Positions 1 to 9,116 of a DNA stretch of 64,000 bases are shown piece by piece (position 1 is the first letter of the stretch; each line of letters opens with the position of its first letter). The stretch comes from CAVQCX01 sp963711095 (lineage in GTDB: Bacteria > Pseudomonadota > Gammaproteobacteria > Chromatiales > Chromatiaceae): assembly GCA_963711095.1 (NCBI GenBank), contig CAVQCX010000017.1, forward strand, positions 62,001 to 126,000, read 5' to 3'. The position numbers and the translations under genes were made by a program. The notes under the pieces were generated by a model, which saw only the letters and a list, made by a program, of their open reading frames with translations, made no database searches and was not told where the DNA came from.

Positions 1-56
1 CAAGCAACCTCTGATATTGGAATATCAAGCACGCACTGATATTGGAATATCAAGCA
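1..56. repeat. 25-bp direct repeats entering from the left edge
   Basis: Two copies of a 21-bp unit (11-31 and 36-56) contain the short palindrome GATATTGGAATATC followed by AAGCA. Bases 1-6 match the tail of a third copy at the same 25-bp spacing, so the array continues outside the window. The 4-bp spacers differ. It lies about 80 bp upstream of the recombinase pseudogene and could be its recombination or operator region. Two visible units are too few, and the spacers too short, for CRISPR. Confidence 0.6.
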
Positions 57-138
57 AGCCTCGATCTTGACAGACAGCGCAATGATGTTCTATCGTTGTG
101 CTAACCTCTGTCCCAGTTGAACGGCAAGGAGGTCGATC

Positions 139-1302
139 ATGTCGTGCGAAAGCCCGGCAGAGGACGGTTGCGTCCGCCGATTTTGGGCGAGGTACGAGGC
201 CCTCCTGACTGAGCACCGAATCCCCGCAAAGGCGATACCTTGGTACCGGAGGCGCGTGGAAGACTACATCGCGGCCCATCCGGACCGCCGCCGGCTTCGC
301 GATCACGGGTCGGCGGATCTCGAACATTGGCTCGACGAGTTGGGACGGAATACACGGGTGGCCGAGAAGCCGGCATTTCCCACCAGGGTTCGTCGCGAGG
401 CGGCCGAGGTGCGCGTGGATACAAGGCGCGCGACAGACCGGGCGCGCAGGCGTACGTGACAGTACGTCGAGCACCCGGGCCGAGCGCAACGCAGTAGACG
501 CGGGCAGATCGGGCGCCGCAGCAGGAGCTTGGTGGGAAATGCGGGCTAAAAGTTTCGCCAGGCGGTGGACGCGCTGAGGCTGTTGTTTCAAAGGCTTCTG
601 AGCGTGCCATGGGGCACAGCGTTCGATTGGACCCGCTGGAGTGAGGGCAGCAGAGATCTCGGTGTCGATCACCGCACCGTCGCCCGGACCTACGAGGGGC
701 CATCCCTTTCCGCGCGGCACTCGCAGAAACAGCCGGTGCTCGCCGCCCGGCATTCCGCGCTGTTCGAGCGCTTTCTGGCCGCGGTGAGAGTACCGGATTA
801 CTCGATCACCACGGAGCGCAGCTACCTCGGCTGGATCGATCGATTCCTGCTGTTCCATTCCGACCGTCCCCTGGAGTCCTTGGGCGAGTCCGATGTCGGT
901 TCCTTTTTAGAGGATCTGGCGGTGATTCGCAAGGTTGCCGGGGCGACCCAGGGCCAGGCGCTCAACGCGCTGGTGTTCTTCTTTGCCCGCGTGCTGGAGA
1001 GGCCTTTGGGTGAGATCGGCCCTTACGCCCGTCCGCACCGGCCCCGACGCGTGCCCCAGCCGCTGTCGGCGGGCGAGGTCCAACGGCTGCTCAGCCGCAT
1101 GGACGGCATGGCAGGTCTGATAGCCCGGCTGATGTACGGGTCCGGGATGCGCCTGATGGAGTGCGTCCGTCTTCGGGTCCAGGACATCGATTTCGATTAT
1201 CACCAGGTCATCGTCAGAGGCGGCAAGGGCAACTAGGATCGCAAGGTCCCTTTGCCCGAGAGTCTGCGCGAGCCCCTCGCTGCCCATCTACGCAAGCACC
1301 GG
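139..1302 (+). pseudogene. Tyrosine recombinase (IntI/XerD-like integrase), interrupted and truncated
   Basis: The N-terminal SAM-like core-binding domain starts at the ATG at 139 and stays in register to GRNTRVAE (about 366). It resumes at FRQAVDAL (about 553) and continues into the catalytic domain, with the first catalytic Arg in GSGMRLMECVRLR and the lysine hairpin RGGKGN. Between the two halves sits an inserted inverted-repeat element. A TAG at 1234 follows GKGN; homology continues in frame (DRKVPLPESLREPL) to about 1302 and then stops. The HxxR box and the nucleophilic Tyr are missing. The gene therefore carries three separate lesions and cannot make an active recombinase. Family assignment is firm; whether it was an integron integrase or one of the XerD-like integrases that accompany IS91-type elements is not decidable. 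Confidence 0.8.
368..549. mobile_element. MITE-like insertion with about 18-bp terminal inverted repeats
   Basis: The left end reads AGCCGGCATTTCCCACCA and the reverse complement of the right end reads AGCCCGCATTTCCCACCA, a 17/18 match. The roughly 180 bp between them has no transposase-sized ORF. It sits exactly where the recombinase reading frame is broken, and coding similarity resumes immediately after it, so the insertion is inferred from gene structure as well as from the repeats. AAG occurs at both junctions and may be a short target duplication. Confidence 0.6.
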
Positions 1303-1308
1303 ACCAGC

Positions 1309-1330
1309 GGGGTCAGGCCTCGCAATCAAG
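1309..1330 (+). repeat. REP-like sequence (GGGGTCAGGCCT type)
   Basis: The motif GGGGTCAGGCCTYGC recurs as an inverted pair at 29364-29441 and singly at 29953 and 31238. Here it lies at the point where the recombinase pseudogene loses homology. The following 1331-1546 shows no recognisable gene. Confidence 0.45.
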
Positions 1331-1546
1331 CATCCCTGAAGCCAGTGGCCTTCGGAATCGGGTGGGGCAATCAAGTGTTTCCGCGTGACGACACGCTTTT
1401 CGCGAAGGCTTGCACAATCGAGAAGGCGTATCCGGGGAGTAAATGGCGGCCAGGCTCGGATCTTTTCGTTTCCGATCCCAGCCTCCTTGAGCGCTCTCTC
1501 CTGGAAGACCTTTTCTATTTCGCCTCCCCCACGCGCCAAACCTTGT

Positions 1547-2719
1547 TCAGCCCCCCAGCGACCTCAGGTAGTGCTCGAACAAGGCTGGATGGGCCTGCTT
1601 GAGGCTGCGCCGCAACACCATGGCCCTGGGCCCAGCGGACTCGGCCAGCAGCTCCCCCACCAGGGAAAACACCGGCGGGGCGTGGGACAGGACCTCCGGG
1701 TCGAGCCGCTCCGCCAAACCCGGATAGTGGAGCAGCAGCCAGGCGGGAAAGTCCCCCGCCGACAGCTCGGGCTCGAGATCGCCGAGCTCGCGCCAGCGCC
1801 TGTGCCACTCGGCGCCGGCCTCGCGGCCGATGGCCTCGGTGCGGTCGGGGAAACGCCAGCACAGCAGGGCCCAGCTCGACAGGGCCTTCCAGGGCCGGCC
1901 GAGCTGACCCTGGGCACGGGCCTCCCGGCGAAGCAGCACCGGCTGGTCGCGCCAATCGGACTCGGCGCTCACGGCGTCCACCACGCCCTGCCAGTCCCCG
2001 AGGCGCTCTGCGACCAGGCTAGCGTGTAGCTGGGGGCGTCCGGGATCGAACGACCAGCCGGCCAATGCGCCGCCCAGGCGCCGCCAGAACGGAGCGAGAA
2101 AGTCCCTGGCGTCGGCTTTGAGCAGGTCCTCCGCCAGGGGCGAGAGCTGACGCTGCAGCCGCTGCAGCTCGGCGTCCGGGTCGGGAACCGGCGCATCCAG
2201 GCCCAGGGCACTCTCCACCAGCTGCTCCAACGGCCCGAGCCGGGGATATTGTGGGTCGGCGTGGCGCAACCGATGCAGAGCGCTCCGGGCCGCCGAGGGG
2301 TCCCGGCGGGCCAGCGCGCGGGTGACCGCGTTGGCAAGGGCCGTCCCGCCCGAATCCATGAACAGATCGAGCTGAGCGGCGGTCTCGGGCCGGGCGTAGC
2401 GGGTGCGCAACAGCGCGTTCAGCTCCAGGTCCCGGGCACAGCGCTGAGGCGAGCAGTCACTGCCGTCCCAGCCGAAGTATTCGCACGGCTGGGGCTGCAA
2501 GCCGAGGGCCTGGACGTAGCGGGCGGCCTGTCCGAGCATCGCCCGCAGGCGAGCGTCATCGCCGCGGACCTCATCCTCCAGATAGCAGCCGTGCGCCGCG
2601 CGCCAGACCTCGTAATCCGGGTAGGCCAGCCACCCCGCGGCCACCAGCAGCGCCACGGGATCGTAACCGCCCTGCTCCATCAGCAGCTCGTCGACCAGGC
2701 ACTGCATCTCGGGATCCAC
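1547..2719 (-). CDS. Conserved hypothetical protein, helical, 390 aa
   Basis: I do not recognise a named domain. The protein is leucine-, alanine- and arginine-rich and looks all-helical, with stretches such as ARRDPSAARSALHRLRHADPQYP that resemble degenerate TPR-like helical pairs. There is no signal peptide or membrane segment. A CEYFGWDGSDC stretch near residue 100 has two cysteines. The GTG start at 2719 is supported by a GGAG about 6 bases upstream. It is monocistronic: upstream lies 400 bp without a gene, downstream the REP-like sequence. Codon use matches the housekeeping genes, so it is probably a native gene. Confidence 0.7.
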   Translation of the reverse strand: MDPEMQCLVDELLMEQGGYDPVALLVAAGWLAYPDYEVWRAAHGCYLEDEVRGDDARLRAMLGQAARYVQALGLQPQPCEYFGWDGSDCSPQRCARDLELNALLRTRYARPETAAQLDLFMDSGGTALANAVTRALARRDPSAARSALHRLRHADPQYPRLGPLEQLVESALGLDAPVPDPDAELQRLQRQLSPLAEDLLKADARDFLAPFWRRLGGALAGWSFDPGRPQLHASLVAERLGDWQGVVDAVSAESDWRDQPVLLRREARAQGQLGRPWKALSSWALLCWRFPDRTEAIGREAGAEWHRRWRELGDLEPELSAGDFPAWLLLHYPGLAERLDPEVLSHAPPVFSLVGELLAESAGPRAMVLRRSLKQAHPALFEHYLRSLGG

Positions 2720-3115
2720 GGGCGCTCCGGAGGCTGGCGAGACAAGATTGTGCGCACGGCATTGTGCCAGCGCGGGACGCGCCGGTCATCGGGGCGCGTC
2801 CCGGCCAGGGCAGCCACTCGACACAGATGCCGAGCGGCCAAGCCGGTCGCCGGTGCCGCCGGGGAATCTGGGCCGCAAGACGGCGGTCCGCCCGACAGGA
2901 TCGCGATCGGGCTCGGCTTCATCAACCGGCGAACGCGTCGGACGAAGGTCACCCAAGTGCCGGTGATGCGTCAGCGCCGCGGCCGCAATCCAGACGCCTG
3001 GAATCGTTCTGCCGCTCAACCGTGGCGGGCGCAGAGCCGTTGGCGAAGCGGCCACTGCTCAACCGTCGGTAGTGGCTCTACGTTTCGTCGACGTGCCCGA
3101 CCAGGCCCCCATCCA
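2720..3115. other. Intergenic, no gene recognised
   Basis: About 400 bp of GC-rich sequence between two minus-strand genes. ORFs exist on both strands, but none has a convincing start, composition or familiar motif. Nothing structural was seen. Confidence 0.5.
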
Positions 3116-3844
3116 TCAGGCTTCCAGTGATTCCGCCAAGGCGCGAAGCAGCTTCGCCCCATCCCCTCGCCATGCGCTGCCGTGCATGCACGCGAGCGTC
3201 GTCGGGTTTGTGGAGGCGAGCTTTTCCAGCAGGACGCGCGCGTTGCTGGTGTGGGAGAAATAGTCCATCGCATGGCGGAAGCCCTCGCTCGGCCCGAGAA
3301 TGTCCGACTCGGTGATCGGCGGCAGATCGGCGCCCCCCTGGGTGAACAGGTCGCCGCACAGCAACGTAGAGGTCTGCTGTTCCGAGAGAAAGCCGCACTC
3401 CCAGGCGTGGGGCAGATGCGGCGTATCGAGCCAGCGCACGCTGTGTCTGCCCAGAGGCAGCAGCTCCCCGTCGGCCAGCGCCCGGGGGGCACGATCTGCA
3501 AGGTCACTGATCGATACCATGGCAGCGACAGCGCCGCACGCCGGGACGGACTGCGGCGCGGCGGCGAGCCATTGGTTGAGTGAGCCGCACTCGTCGGCCT
3601 CCACGTGGGAAAACGCAATATAGCGAAGGCTCGCGATGGGCAGCACACTCGCCACGGCTTCGCGCACCAGCGGAAACATCTTTCTGGGCCCGGTGTGGAA
3701 CAGCAACGGCTCGTCATCCGCGATGAGGTACTGGTTGAACGAGAATCCGCCGGCGCCCTCGATCACGACCGGCGTGCTGATGCGATAGATCCCGTCGGCA
3801 ATCTCGTACACATGGGTGCCGGACTGTTGGTTCGTGATGGCCAT
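3116..3844 (-). CDS. Metallo-beta-lactamase fold protein of the ODP (di-iron oxygen-binding) type
   Basis: 242 aa. The metal motif is HVEADECGS, the HxExD form of flavodiiron/ODP proteins rather than the hydrolase HxHxDH. It is followed by a lone Asp in LLCGDLF and a His in ACMHGSAW, matching the remaining di-iron ligands. No flavodoxin or rubredoxin domain is attached, so this is a stand-alone ODP domain, probably binding O2, NO or peroxide. The ATG at 3844 is preceded by AAGGAG at good spacing; the open frame extends further upstream but without a ribosome-binding site. It is divergent from phaC, with about 275 bp between them. Confidence 0.8.
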   Translation of the reverse strand: MAITNQQSGTHVYEIADGIYRISTPVVIEGAGGFSFNQYLIADDEPLLFHTGPRKMFPLVREAVASVLPIASLRYIAFSHVEADECGSLNQWLAAAPQSVPACGAVAAMVSISDLADRAPRALADGELLPLGRHSVRWLDTPHLPHAWECGFLSEQQTSTLLCGDLFTQGGADLPPITESDILGPSEGFRHAMDYFSHTSNARVLLEKLASTNPTTLACMHGSAWRGDGAKLLRALAESLEA

Positions 3845-4119
3845 GAGACTCTCCTTGCGACATATCGAGCCAGGGAAGTGCCGACCCCAAGGTTGCCCGA
3901 CGGCGGGGCACCGCCTTGTTAAGGACAACGGCGCAGCCTTGCGGCCAGCCAGGCACGCTGAATGAGGATAGGACCTATTGCCGTTTTCCACAAAGCTGCG
4001 CTCCGGCACCCTCCCGGGGAGCCCCGTTGCAGACCATCACCGGCATTCCGCCTTTCCTTCCCATCCCTCGCCTGCGATCATGGGAAATTGTTTCGGCAAA
4101 TACCGGCGAGAGCGATTCC

Positions 4120-5820
4120 ATGGGCACCACATCCGACTTCATCCAGGCGGGGCTCAAGACCCTGCGCGAGACCGTCGATCCGTTCGGCATCACCAGCAGC
4201 CTGCTGCAGGTCCAGCAGGCCTGGCTGCAGCACCCCAGGGAGCTGACCCAGCAGCTCGGCGAGCTGGGCTCGGGCCTCTGGCTGCTACAGCTCTACGGCT
4301 ATCGGCGCATGCTCGGCCTGGCGGCGGACGACCTGATCCCGCCCCAGGCGCGCGACGAGCGCTTTCAGGAGGAGGCCTGGACCCGCAACGCATATCTGGA
4401 CGTGGTCAAGGAGTACTACCTGCTCTATACGCGCTGGCTGGAGGACACCGTGCTCAGCTCCCCGGATGTGGATGAGAAAACCCGGCGCCGGGCGGCCTAC
4501 TGGGTGCGCCAGGGCCTCAACGCCCTGGCGCCGAGTAACTACTTCTGGACCAACCCGCACGCCGTGCAGCGCTTCATCGAGACCGGCGGGTCGAGCCTGC
4601 TGGACGGGCTCAAGATCTGGCTGGAGGATCGCAGCCAGGGCGATGTCTCTATGGTCAATGAGGACGTGTTTGAGGTCGGGGTGAATCTTGCCACCACGCC
4701 CGGCAAGGTGGTGTTTCGCAACCGGCTGCTCGAGCTCATCCAGTACGCCCCGACCACAGAGCAGGTCAGGACGGTACCGATCCTGATCGTCGCGCCCTGG
4801 ATCAACAAGTACTACATCCTCGATCTCAACCCGAAGAAGAGCCTGGTGCGCTACCTGGTGGAGCGCGGCTACACGGTGTTCATCACCAGCTGGAAGAATC
4901 CCACCGTTGAGATGCGCAACACCCGCCTCGACGACTACATGCTGGAGGGGATACTGCCGGCGATCCAGGCCGCCCGCGCGATCTGCGACGTGCCCCAGGT
5001 GCATGCGGTGGGCTACTGCATCGGCGGCACCCTGCTGGCCGCGCTGATGGCCTGGATTGCACGGGACGAGGCGCCCTCGCCCATCGCCCACTGGACGCTG
5101 TTCGCCACCCTGGTGGACTTCACCCAGCCGGGGGACATCGACGTCTTCATCGACGAGGAGAGCGTGCGCTACCTGGAGCGCACCATGAAGCGGCGCGGCT
5201 ATCTCGATGGCCAGGAGCTGGCGCTGTCCTTCCGCATGCTGCGCTCCAACAGCCTGATCTGGCACTACTTCGTGCACAACTACCTGTACGGGGAGGAGCC
5301 GCCCCAGTTCGATGTCCTGTACTGGAACACCGACTCCACCCGCCTGCCCGAGGCCATGCACGCCTTCTATCTGCGCGAGATGTACCTGGAAAACAAGCTG
5401 GCCAAGCCTGATGCGCTGACCCTGGGCGGGCACCCGATCGATCTGGGACGCATCCGCGCGCCCCTGTATGCGGTCGGGACCGAGCAGGACCACATCGCGC
5501 CCTGGAAGGAGGTCTTCAAGACCTGCTCCCTGGTCGGCTCGCCGGTGCGCTACGTGCTGGCCACCTCCGGGCACATCGTCGGCATCGTCAACCCGCCAGT
5601 GGACCCGCCCAAGCGCCGCTATTGGGTCGGAGATGCAACCGGGGCGACCGACCCCGAGGCCTGGCGCGCGTCCATGACCAAGCTGCCTGGCTCCTGGTGG
5701 GAGGACTGGGACGCCTGGCTTGCGCAGCGTTGCGGGTCGCTCACCACCCCGCCGGGGCTCGGCAGCGAGGCCTATCCGGCCCTGGCGGACGCCCCCGGCA
5801 GCTACGTGCTGGAGCGCTGA
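4120..5820 (+). CDS. phaC: Class I-type poly(3-hydroxyalkanoate) synthase
   Basis: 566 aa, the usual length for class I. PhaC polymerises 3-hydroxyacyl-CoA into polyester storage granules at the granule surface. The lipase-like box GYCIGG carries the nucleophilic Cys300; Asp457 (TEQDH) and His485 (SGHIVG) complete the triad. The N-terminal part (YGYRRMLGLAADDLIPP and onward) is the long class I extension. The start at ATG 4120 was chosen because homology begins just after it; the frame is open back to 3916, and the ribosome-binding site is weak. No phaA, phaB or phasin gene is adjacent. Purple sulfur bacteria usually use class III PhaCE, so a lone class I enzyme is notable if this is such an organism. 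Confidence 0.92.
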   Translation: MGTTSDFIQAGLKTLRETVDPFGITSSLLQVQQAWLQHPRELTQQLGELGSGLWLLQLYGYRRMLGLAADDLIPPQARDERFQEEAWTRNAYLDVVKEYYLLYTRWLEDTVLSSPDVDEKTRRRAAYWVRQGLNALAPSNYFWTNPHAVQRFIETGGSSLLDGLKIWLEDRSQGDVSMVNEDVFEVGVNLATTPGKVVFRNRLLELIQYAPTTEQVRTVPILIVAPWINKYYILDLNPKKSLVRYLVERGYTVFITSWKNPTVEMRNTRLDDYMLEGILPAIQAARAICDVPQVHAVGYCIGGTLLAALMAWIARDEAPSPIAHWTLFATLVDFTQPGDIDVFIDEESVRYLERTMKRRGYLDGQELALSFRMLRSNSLIWHYFVHNYLYGEEPPQFDVLYWNTDSTRLPEAMHAFYLREMYLENKLAKPDALTLGGHPIDLGRIRAPLYAVGTEQDHIAPWKEVFKTCSLVGSPVRYVLATSGHIVGIVNPPVDPPKRRYWVGDATGATDPEAWRASMTKLPGSWWEDWDAWLAQRCGSLTTPPGLGSEAYPALADAPGSYVLER

Positions 5821-5836
5821 GACGCCCGCGCAGGGC

Positions 5837-6361
5837 TCAAGGCTGGCCGCTGGGGCTCAGATTGAGCTGGGCCTCGGCGGTGCGCAGCTCCGCCAGCACC
5901 TTCTCGTTCTCCTGAATGAAGCGCGTATTGAAGTCCCCTACGCCCAGCTGTTGGTCGGTCAGATATCCGAACAGGGTATCCACGTCACTCTGACCAGCGG
6001 ACAACACGCTGGCGATGCTCGGGAACAACCGGCGCGCTGCCTCCAGGCGGATCTCGCGGCACTGGTCGATCATCGGGAGCCAGGCCAGCAGATCCGCCTT
6101 CTCCTCCGGGGTGATGGCCCCCGCGATACCCGTCTTGAGCGCCGCCCGCGGGTCCTGGCCGGGGAACAGGACCAGCCTGAGCTCCAGACGCAGGTAGACA
6201 TCCGTGGCCTTTGCGTTGGCCACGCACTCGTCGGTCTGCTCGGCGGCCGCCCGCCACTCGCTGATGAGCGCATCGTCGTCCTTCATCAGCTGCGTGTCGC
6301 ACCCCGACAGCAGCAGCATGCAGGCAGCTGCCGCCATCATCGACCTGTAGTTGCTGCACAT
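5837..6361 (-). CDS. Predicted outer-membrane or periplasmic lipoprotein, function unknown
   Basis: 174 aa. A short type II signal peptide ends in the lipobox LLSGC at about residues 18-22, followed by Asp, the +2 residue associated with inner-membrane retention in enterobacteria. The mature part is helical and charged, with conserved-looking cysteines in TDECVAN and DQCREI. The start at 6361 has AGGAGG about 9 bases upstream and gives a proper signal peptide. It is convergent with phaC. The function is not recognised. Confidence 0.75.
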   Translation of the reverse strand: MCSNYRSMMAAAACMLLLSGCDTQLMKDDDALISEWRAAAEQTDECVANAKATDVYLRLELRLVLFPGQDPRAALKTGIAGAITPEEKADLLAWLPMIDQCREIRLEAARRLFPSIASVLSAGQSDVDTLFGYLTDQQLGVGDFNTRFIQENEKVLAELRTAEAQLNLSPSGQP

Positions 6362-6750
6362 GACGTTCAACCCTCCTGCTCGACTCTGTCTATCTATCAT
6401 GGCGGCCGGACCCGCCGGCCGGGCCACAAACCTTATCGCACCTGGGCGCCGATTTCTCCCCCCTGCTGCGCTCTCCCCCGCCCGGCTCAGGGGCGGGACC
6501 GGCAGAGCGGCGGACGGCTCTGCCGAAGCCTTCGCACATGGCCAAGGCGCGCGGCAGCGTTACATACGGTGGCGACACCGCGGCACCCGGGCCATGCCGA
6601 CCGCTCAGGGTTTCATGGACCCGGGTCGGGCCAGCGGGCAGTGCGCCCTCGCGACCTTCTCGGGCCATCCCGAGAGCGCGCGCCGCTTGCGCGGCCGGAT
6701 GATGCACGGGCGATCGGATGCGCAACCCCCGGGCGCTTTCCGGCTATGAT
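6362..6750. other. Intergenic, no gene recognised
   Basis: About 390 bp between the divergent lipoprotein gene and a MITE copy. ORFs overlap on both strands but none has family features. Confidence 0.45.
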
Positions 6751-6987
6751 CCTAGAAACAGCAGTTGACCGCTTCACGTAGCGATCGAGTGATTGCTTGG
6801 ACTATGGTTCTGGACAAACTTGGTACTTACCCATCGGGTGATGGCCGCTACGACCACCAGGGCACGCACCGCGCGGCGCCTGGCTGCGTTATAACTCGTT
6901 GGAATAGAATCACTATTCCGCCTCGTCATGCCTTGCCAGACACCACGCGGCACGCACCCTGGTGGCCGTTCAACTGCCGCTTCTAGG
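6751..6987. mobile_element. CCTAGAA-type MITE, copy A (237 bp)
   Basis: The ends are imperfect inverted repeats: CCTAGAAACAGCAGTTGACC at left, and TTCTAGG at right preceded by CAACTGCCGC. It is flanked by the direct repeat ATGAT (6746-6750 and 6988-6992), a 5-bp target duplication. Its body is nearly identical in long blocks to the reverse complement of copy B at 56068-56373, from which it differs mainly by a 69-bp internal deletion. No transposase is encoded. It sits about 35 bp upstream of the Nudix gene start and may affect that gene's expression. Confidence 0.85.
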
Positions 6988-7022
6988 ATGATCGGTGAAG
7001 CGATCCGGGGGAGAGGAGGACC

Positions 7023-7481
7023 TTGAAGCACGAGTTCTTTCGCGCCAATGCCGGGGCGGTGATCTTCAACCGCGACGGTCAGGTGCTGGCTTGCAGCAGG
7101 GCGGACGTAGCGCAGGCGGCCTGGCAGCTTCCCCAGGGCGGCATCAGACGCGGCGAGGAGCCCCTCGATGCCGCCCTGCGGGAGGTCGAAGAGGAGGTTG
7201 CCATCGGAGCACAGCAGCTGGAGCTGGTGGCCGATCACCCCGACTGGCTGGTCTATGAGTTGCCCGAAGGGTACCGAAGCACCAAGACGGGGCGCGGACA
7301 GGCCCAGAAGTGGTTCCTGTTCCGCTTCACCGGCGACCCTCGCGGGGCTCGCCCCGACCAGCGGGAGCTCTCGGCCTGCCGCTGGATGGCGCCGGACGCC
7401 CTGCTCGCGGTCGTGGCTCCCTTCCGCAGAGGGGTCTACCAGGCGGTCTTCGATAGGTTCCGGCCGCTCTTGTCACCTTGA
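7023..7481 (+). CDS. rppH: RppH-like Nudix hydrolase (RNA pyrophosphohydrolase)
   Basis: 152 aa, one Nudix fold. The Nudix box spans GGIRRGEEPLDAALREVEEE (about residues 39-58) and then VAI; the catalytic REVEEE core is intact, but the usual Gly near the end is Ala. The family removes pyrophosphate from the 5' end of RNAs or hydrolyses diadenosine polyphosphates. The N-terminus FFRANAGAVIFNRDGQVL and the later WQLPQGGI fit the RppH/YgdP branch. The start is an unusual TTG with GAGGA 2 bases upstream of it; no better ATG exists. The MITE immediately upstream means its promoter lies in or beyond that element. Confidence 0.8.
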   Translation: MKHEFFRANAGAVIFNRDGQVLACSRADVAQAAWQLPQGGIRRGEEPLDAALREVEEEVAIGAQQLELVADHPDWLVYELPEGYRSTKTGRGQAQKWFLFRFTGDPRGARPDQRELSACRWMAPDALLAVVAPFRRGVYQAVFDRFRPLLSP

Positions 7482-7757
7482 TGTAACACCGAAGATTATT
7501 CACAACAGTAGTGGAAAGAGGGAAATACGCACAGCTTCCTATATGCAGCGCTCGATCAAGCGCTTATACTTCTCGACAGGGGAACCGGGGCTGGTGTACC
7601 GGCTGCGACATGACCTATCCAAGCCACTGCCCGGAGCACCCTATAAGGATCGGGTATGTATCCGGGTAGCGTAAGCGGGCCTTCAGCGCAAGCCCAACTG
7701 CCGGGGTTAACCAGGTTTCCGAGAAAAATTTACTGAACAGCAGAGGAATCCTAGAGT

Positions 7758-8378
7758 ATGAAAACAAAACTGCTTGCGGCTTTCGCCACGTTGGTCTTCA
7801 CGGGTCCGGCGCTAGCGGCTGGCGTTCCCGGCTATCTGACCGACTCCCAAGATGCCATCGTGCACAACAATTACGGTGAATGCTGGCACACCGGAAGCTG
7901 GACACCGGACATGGCAGTCGTCGGCTGCGACGGCAAGGTGGCCGAGGCGGAGCCGGCTGCGCCACCGCCTGAGCCCATGCCCGCGCCGCGCGCGATGGAA
8001 CACGTAACCCTGTCGGCCGACGTCCTGTTCGACTTCGACCGCGCCACCCTTAAGCCGGCAGCCGTCGAGACGCTGGACAACCTGGTTGGCCAGATGAAAG
8101 GTGTCGAAGGCATCGAGTCGGTGAGCATCACGGGTAACGCCGACCGGATCGGCTCCGATGCCTACAACCTGAGGCTCTCCCAGCGTCGGGCCGAGGCGGT
8201 GAAAGGCTATCTGCTGCGCCAGCAGGCCATCTCGGGGGACCAGGTCCAACTCCAGGGCGTGGGTGAGAGCCAGCCGGTGGTCGGATGTGAAGGGGTGAAC
8301 CATCGCACGGCACTGATCAGGTGCCTGGCACCCAACCGTCATGTGGTCATCGACGTCGACGTCCAGCGGATGCAGTAA
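7758..8378 (+). CDS. OmpA-family peptidoglycan-associated outer-membrane protein
   Basis: 206 aa. A signal peptide is cleaved near ALAAG (about residue 21). A short region with two cysteines (GECWHTG, VVGCDG) and a Pro/Ala linker (about 67-76) lead to an OmpA-like C-terminal domain (about 85-206). Within it LFDFDRATLKP, ADRIGSDAYNLRLSQRR and PNRHVVID match the peptidoglycan-binding signature; the canonical NRRVEI is NRHVVI here. There is no N-terminal beta barrel, so it is the short form that tethers the envelope to the cell wall. The ATG lies behind an A-rich leader with GAGGAA. Monocistronic, followed by a strong hairpin. Confidence 0.88.
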   Translation: MKTKLLAAFATLVFTGPALAAGVPGYLTDSQDAIVHNNYGECWHTGSWTPDMAVVGCDGKVAEAEPAAPPPEPMPAPRAMEHVTLSADVLFDFDRATLKPAAVETLDNLVGQMKGVEGIESVSITGNADRIGSDAYNLRLSQRRAEAVKGYLLRQQAISGDQVQLQGVGESQPVVGCEGVNHRTALIRCLAPNRHVVIDVDVQRMQ

Positions 8379-8385
8379 CCGCCAA

Positions 8386-8425
8386 GGCACCGGGATCGCC
8401 CTCCCAATGGGGGCGGCCCGGTGCC
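8386..8425 (+). terminator. Strong hairpin after the OmpA-family gene
   Basis: GGCACCGGG and CCCGGTGCC pair around an inner CGCCC/GGGCG stem with loop TCCCAAT, starting about 8 bp after the stop codon. There is no T tract, so it may stabilise the mRNA 3' end or terminate weakly. Confidence 0.5.
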
Positions 8426-8791
8426 GCCACGCGGGGCCGGCCAGGGAACGGGCTTTCCTCGTCCCCGCACCTCTCAGCAGTCTCCAGCGCGAGCGCTGGG
8501 CTGCCGGAGGCAGTCCGGCTGACTCCCCCCGCGGCCTCCCCCTTTGACCAACGGCAGAGCCAGCCCCGCTTGGTGGGCAGCATTCATCTGCTCGACGCCC
8601 GTGGCGAGGGATAAGCCGCAGGCACGGCTTGTCAAACCACCAATGGTCGGCCTGCGCTCCACGTATGGACATGAGACCAAGCACCCGCCTGCGTTGAGCC
8701 ATGACACGACCGGCAGGCAGGGCACAGGCGCAGATGGCTCCTTGAACCTCGGGGCGCGCGCCACTATTACTTGTTGCGCAGCGGTTTGAAG

Positions 8792-9024
8792 CCCAGAAAC
8801 GGCGGTCGACCGCTTATGCAATGTTCAAGTCGATGAGGCCCATCACGAAACGGGACCCTTCACATTCCACCGAGCGGGTCGGTCGCTACGTACCGCGTCG
8901 CACGCCCTGTTTCCCGCCGGGCGCCATTGCGACATTTTCCATAGACCGGCTAGGGCTCGGCCGCGCACCTCGTCAGCCACGACAGATCACTCAGTCTGGG
9001 GCATGTGCACCTGCCGTTTCTACG
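8792..9024. mobile_element. Degenerate CCTAGAA-type element, copy E
   Basis: The left end (CCAGAAACGGCGGTCGACCGCTT) and right end (CTGCCGTTTCTACG) match the termini of copies A and B with several mismatches, and TTGAAG borders both sides. The interior shows little similarity to copies A and B by eye, so it is either an old copy or a relative with different contents. The rest of 8430-9110 holds no recognisable gene. Confidence 0.45.
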
Positions 9025-9116
9025 TTGAAGGCTTGCCTCGACGTCACCATGCGGCGCAAACGAGCGCAGGAGCGAGGCTCAACGCGCGACCGTATCAGCA
9101 AGCGAGCACCTTGGTC

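Noticed and set aside
139..1302. Functional integron integrase that could mobilise the attC-like site
   Set aside because: The gene is interrupted, has an in-frame stop and lacks the HxxR and Tyr region; an integron-specific signature could not be established.
4285..5574. 429-codon minus-strand open frame within phaC
   Set aside because: Antisense to a synthase with an intact catalytic triad; composition is that of a shadow frame.
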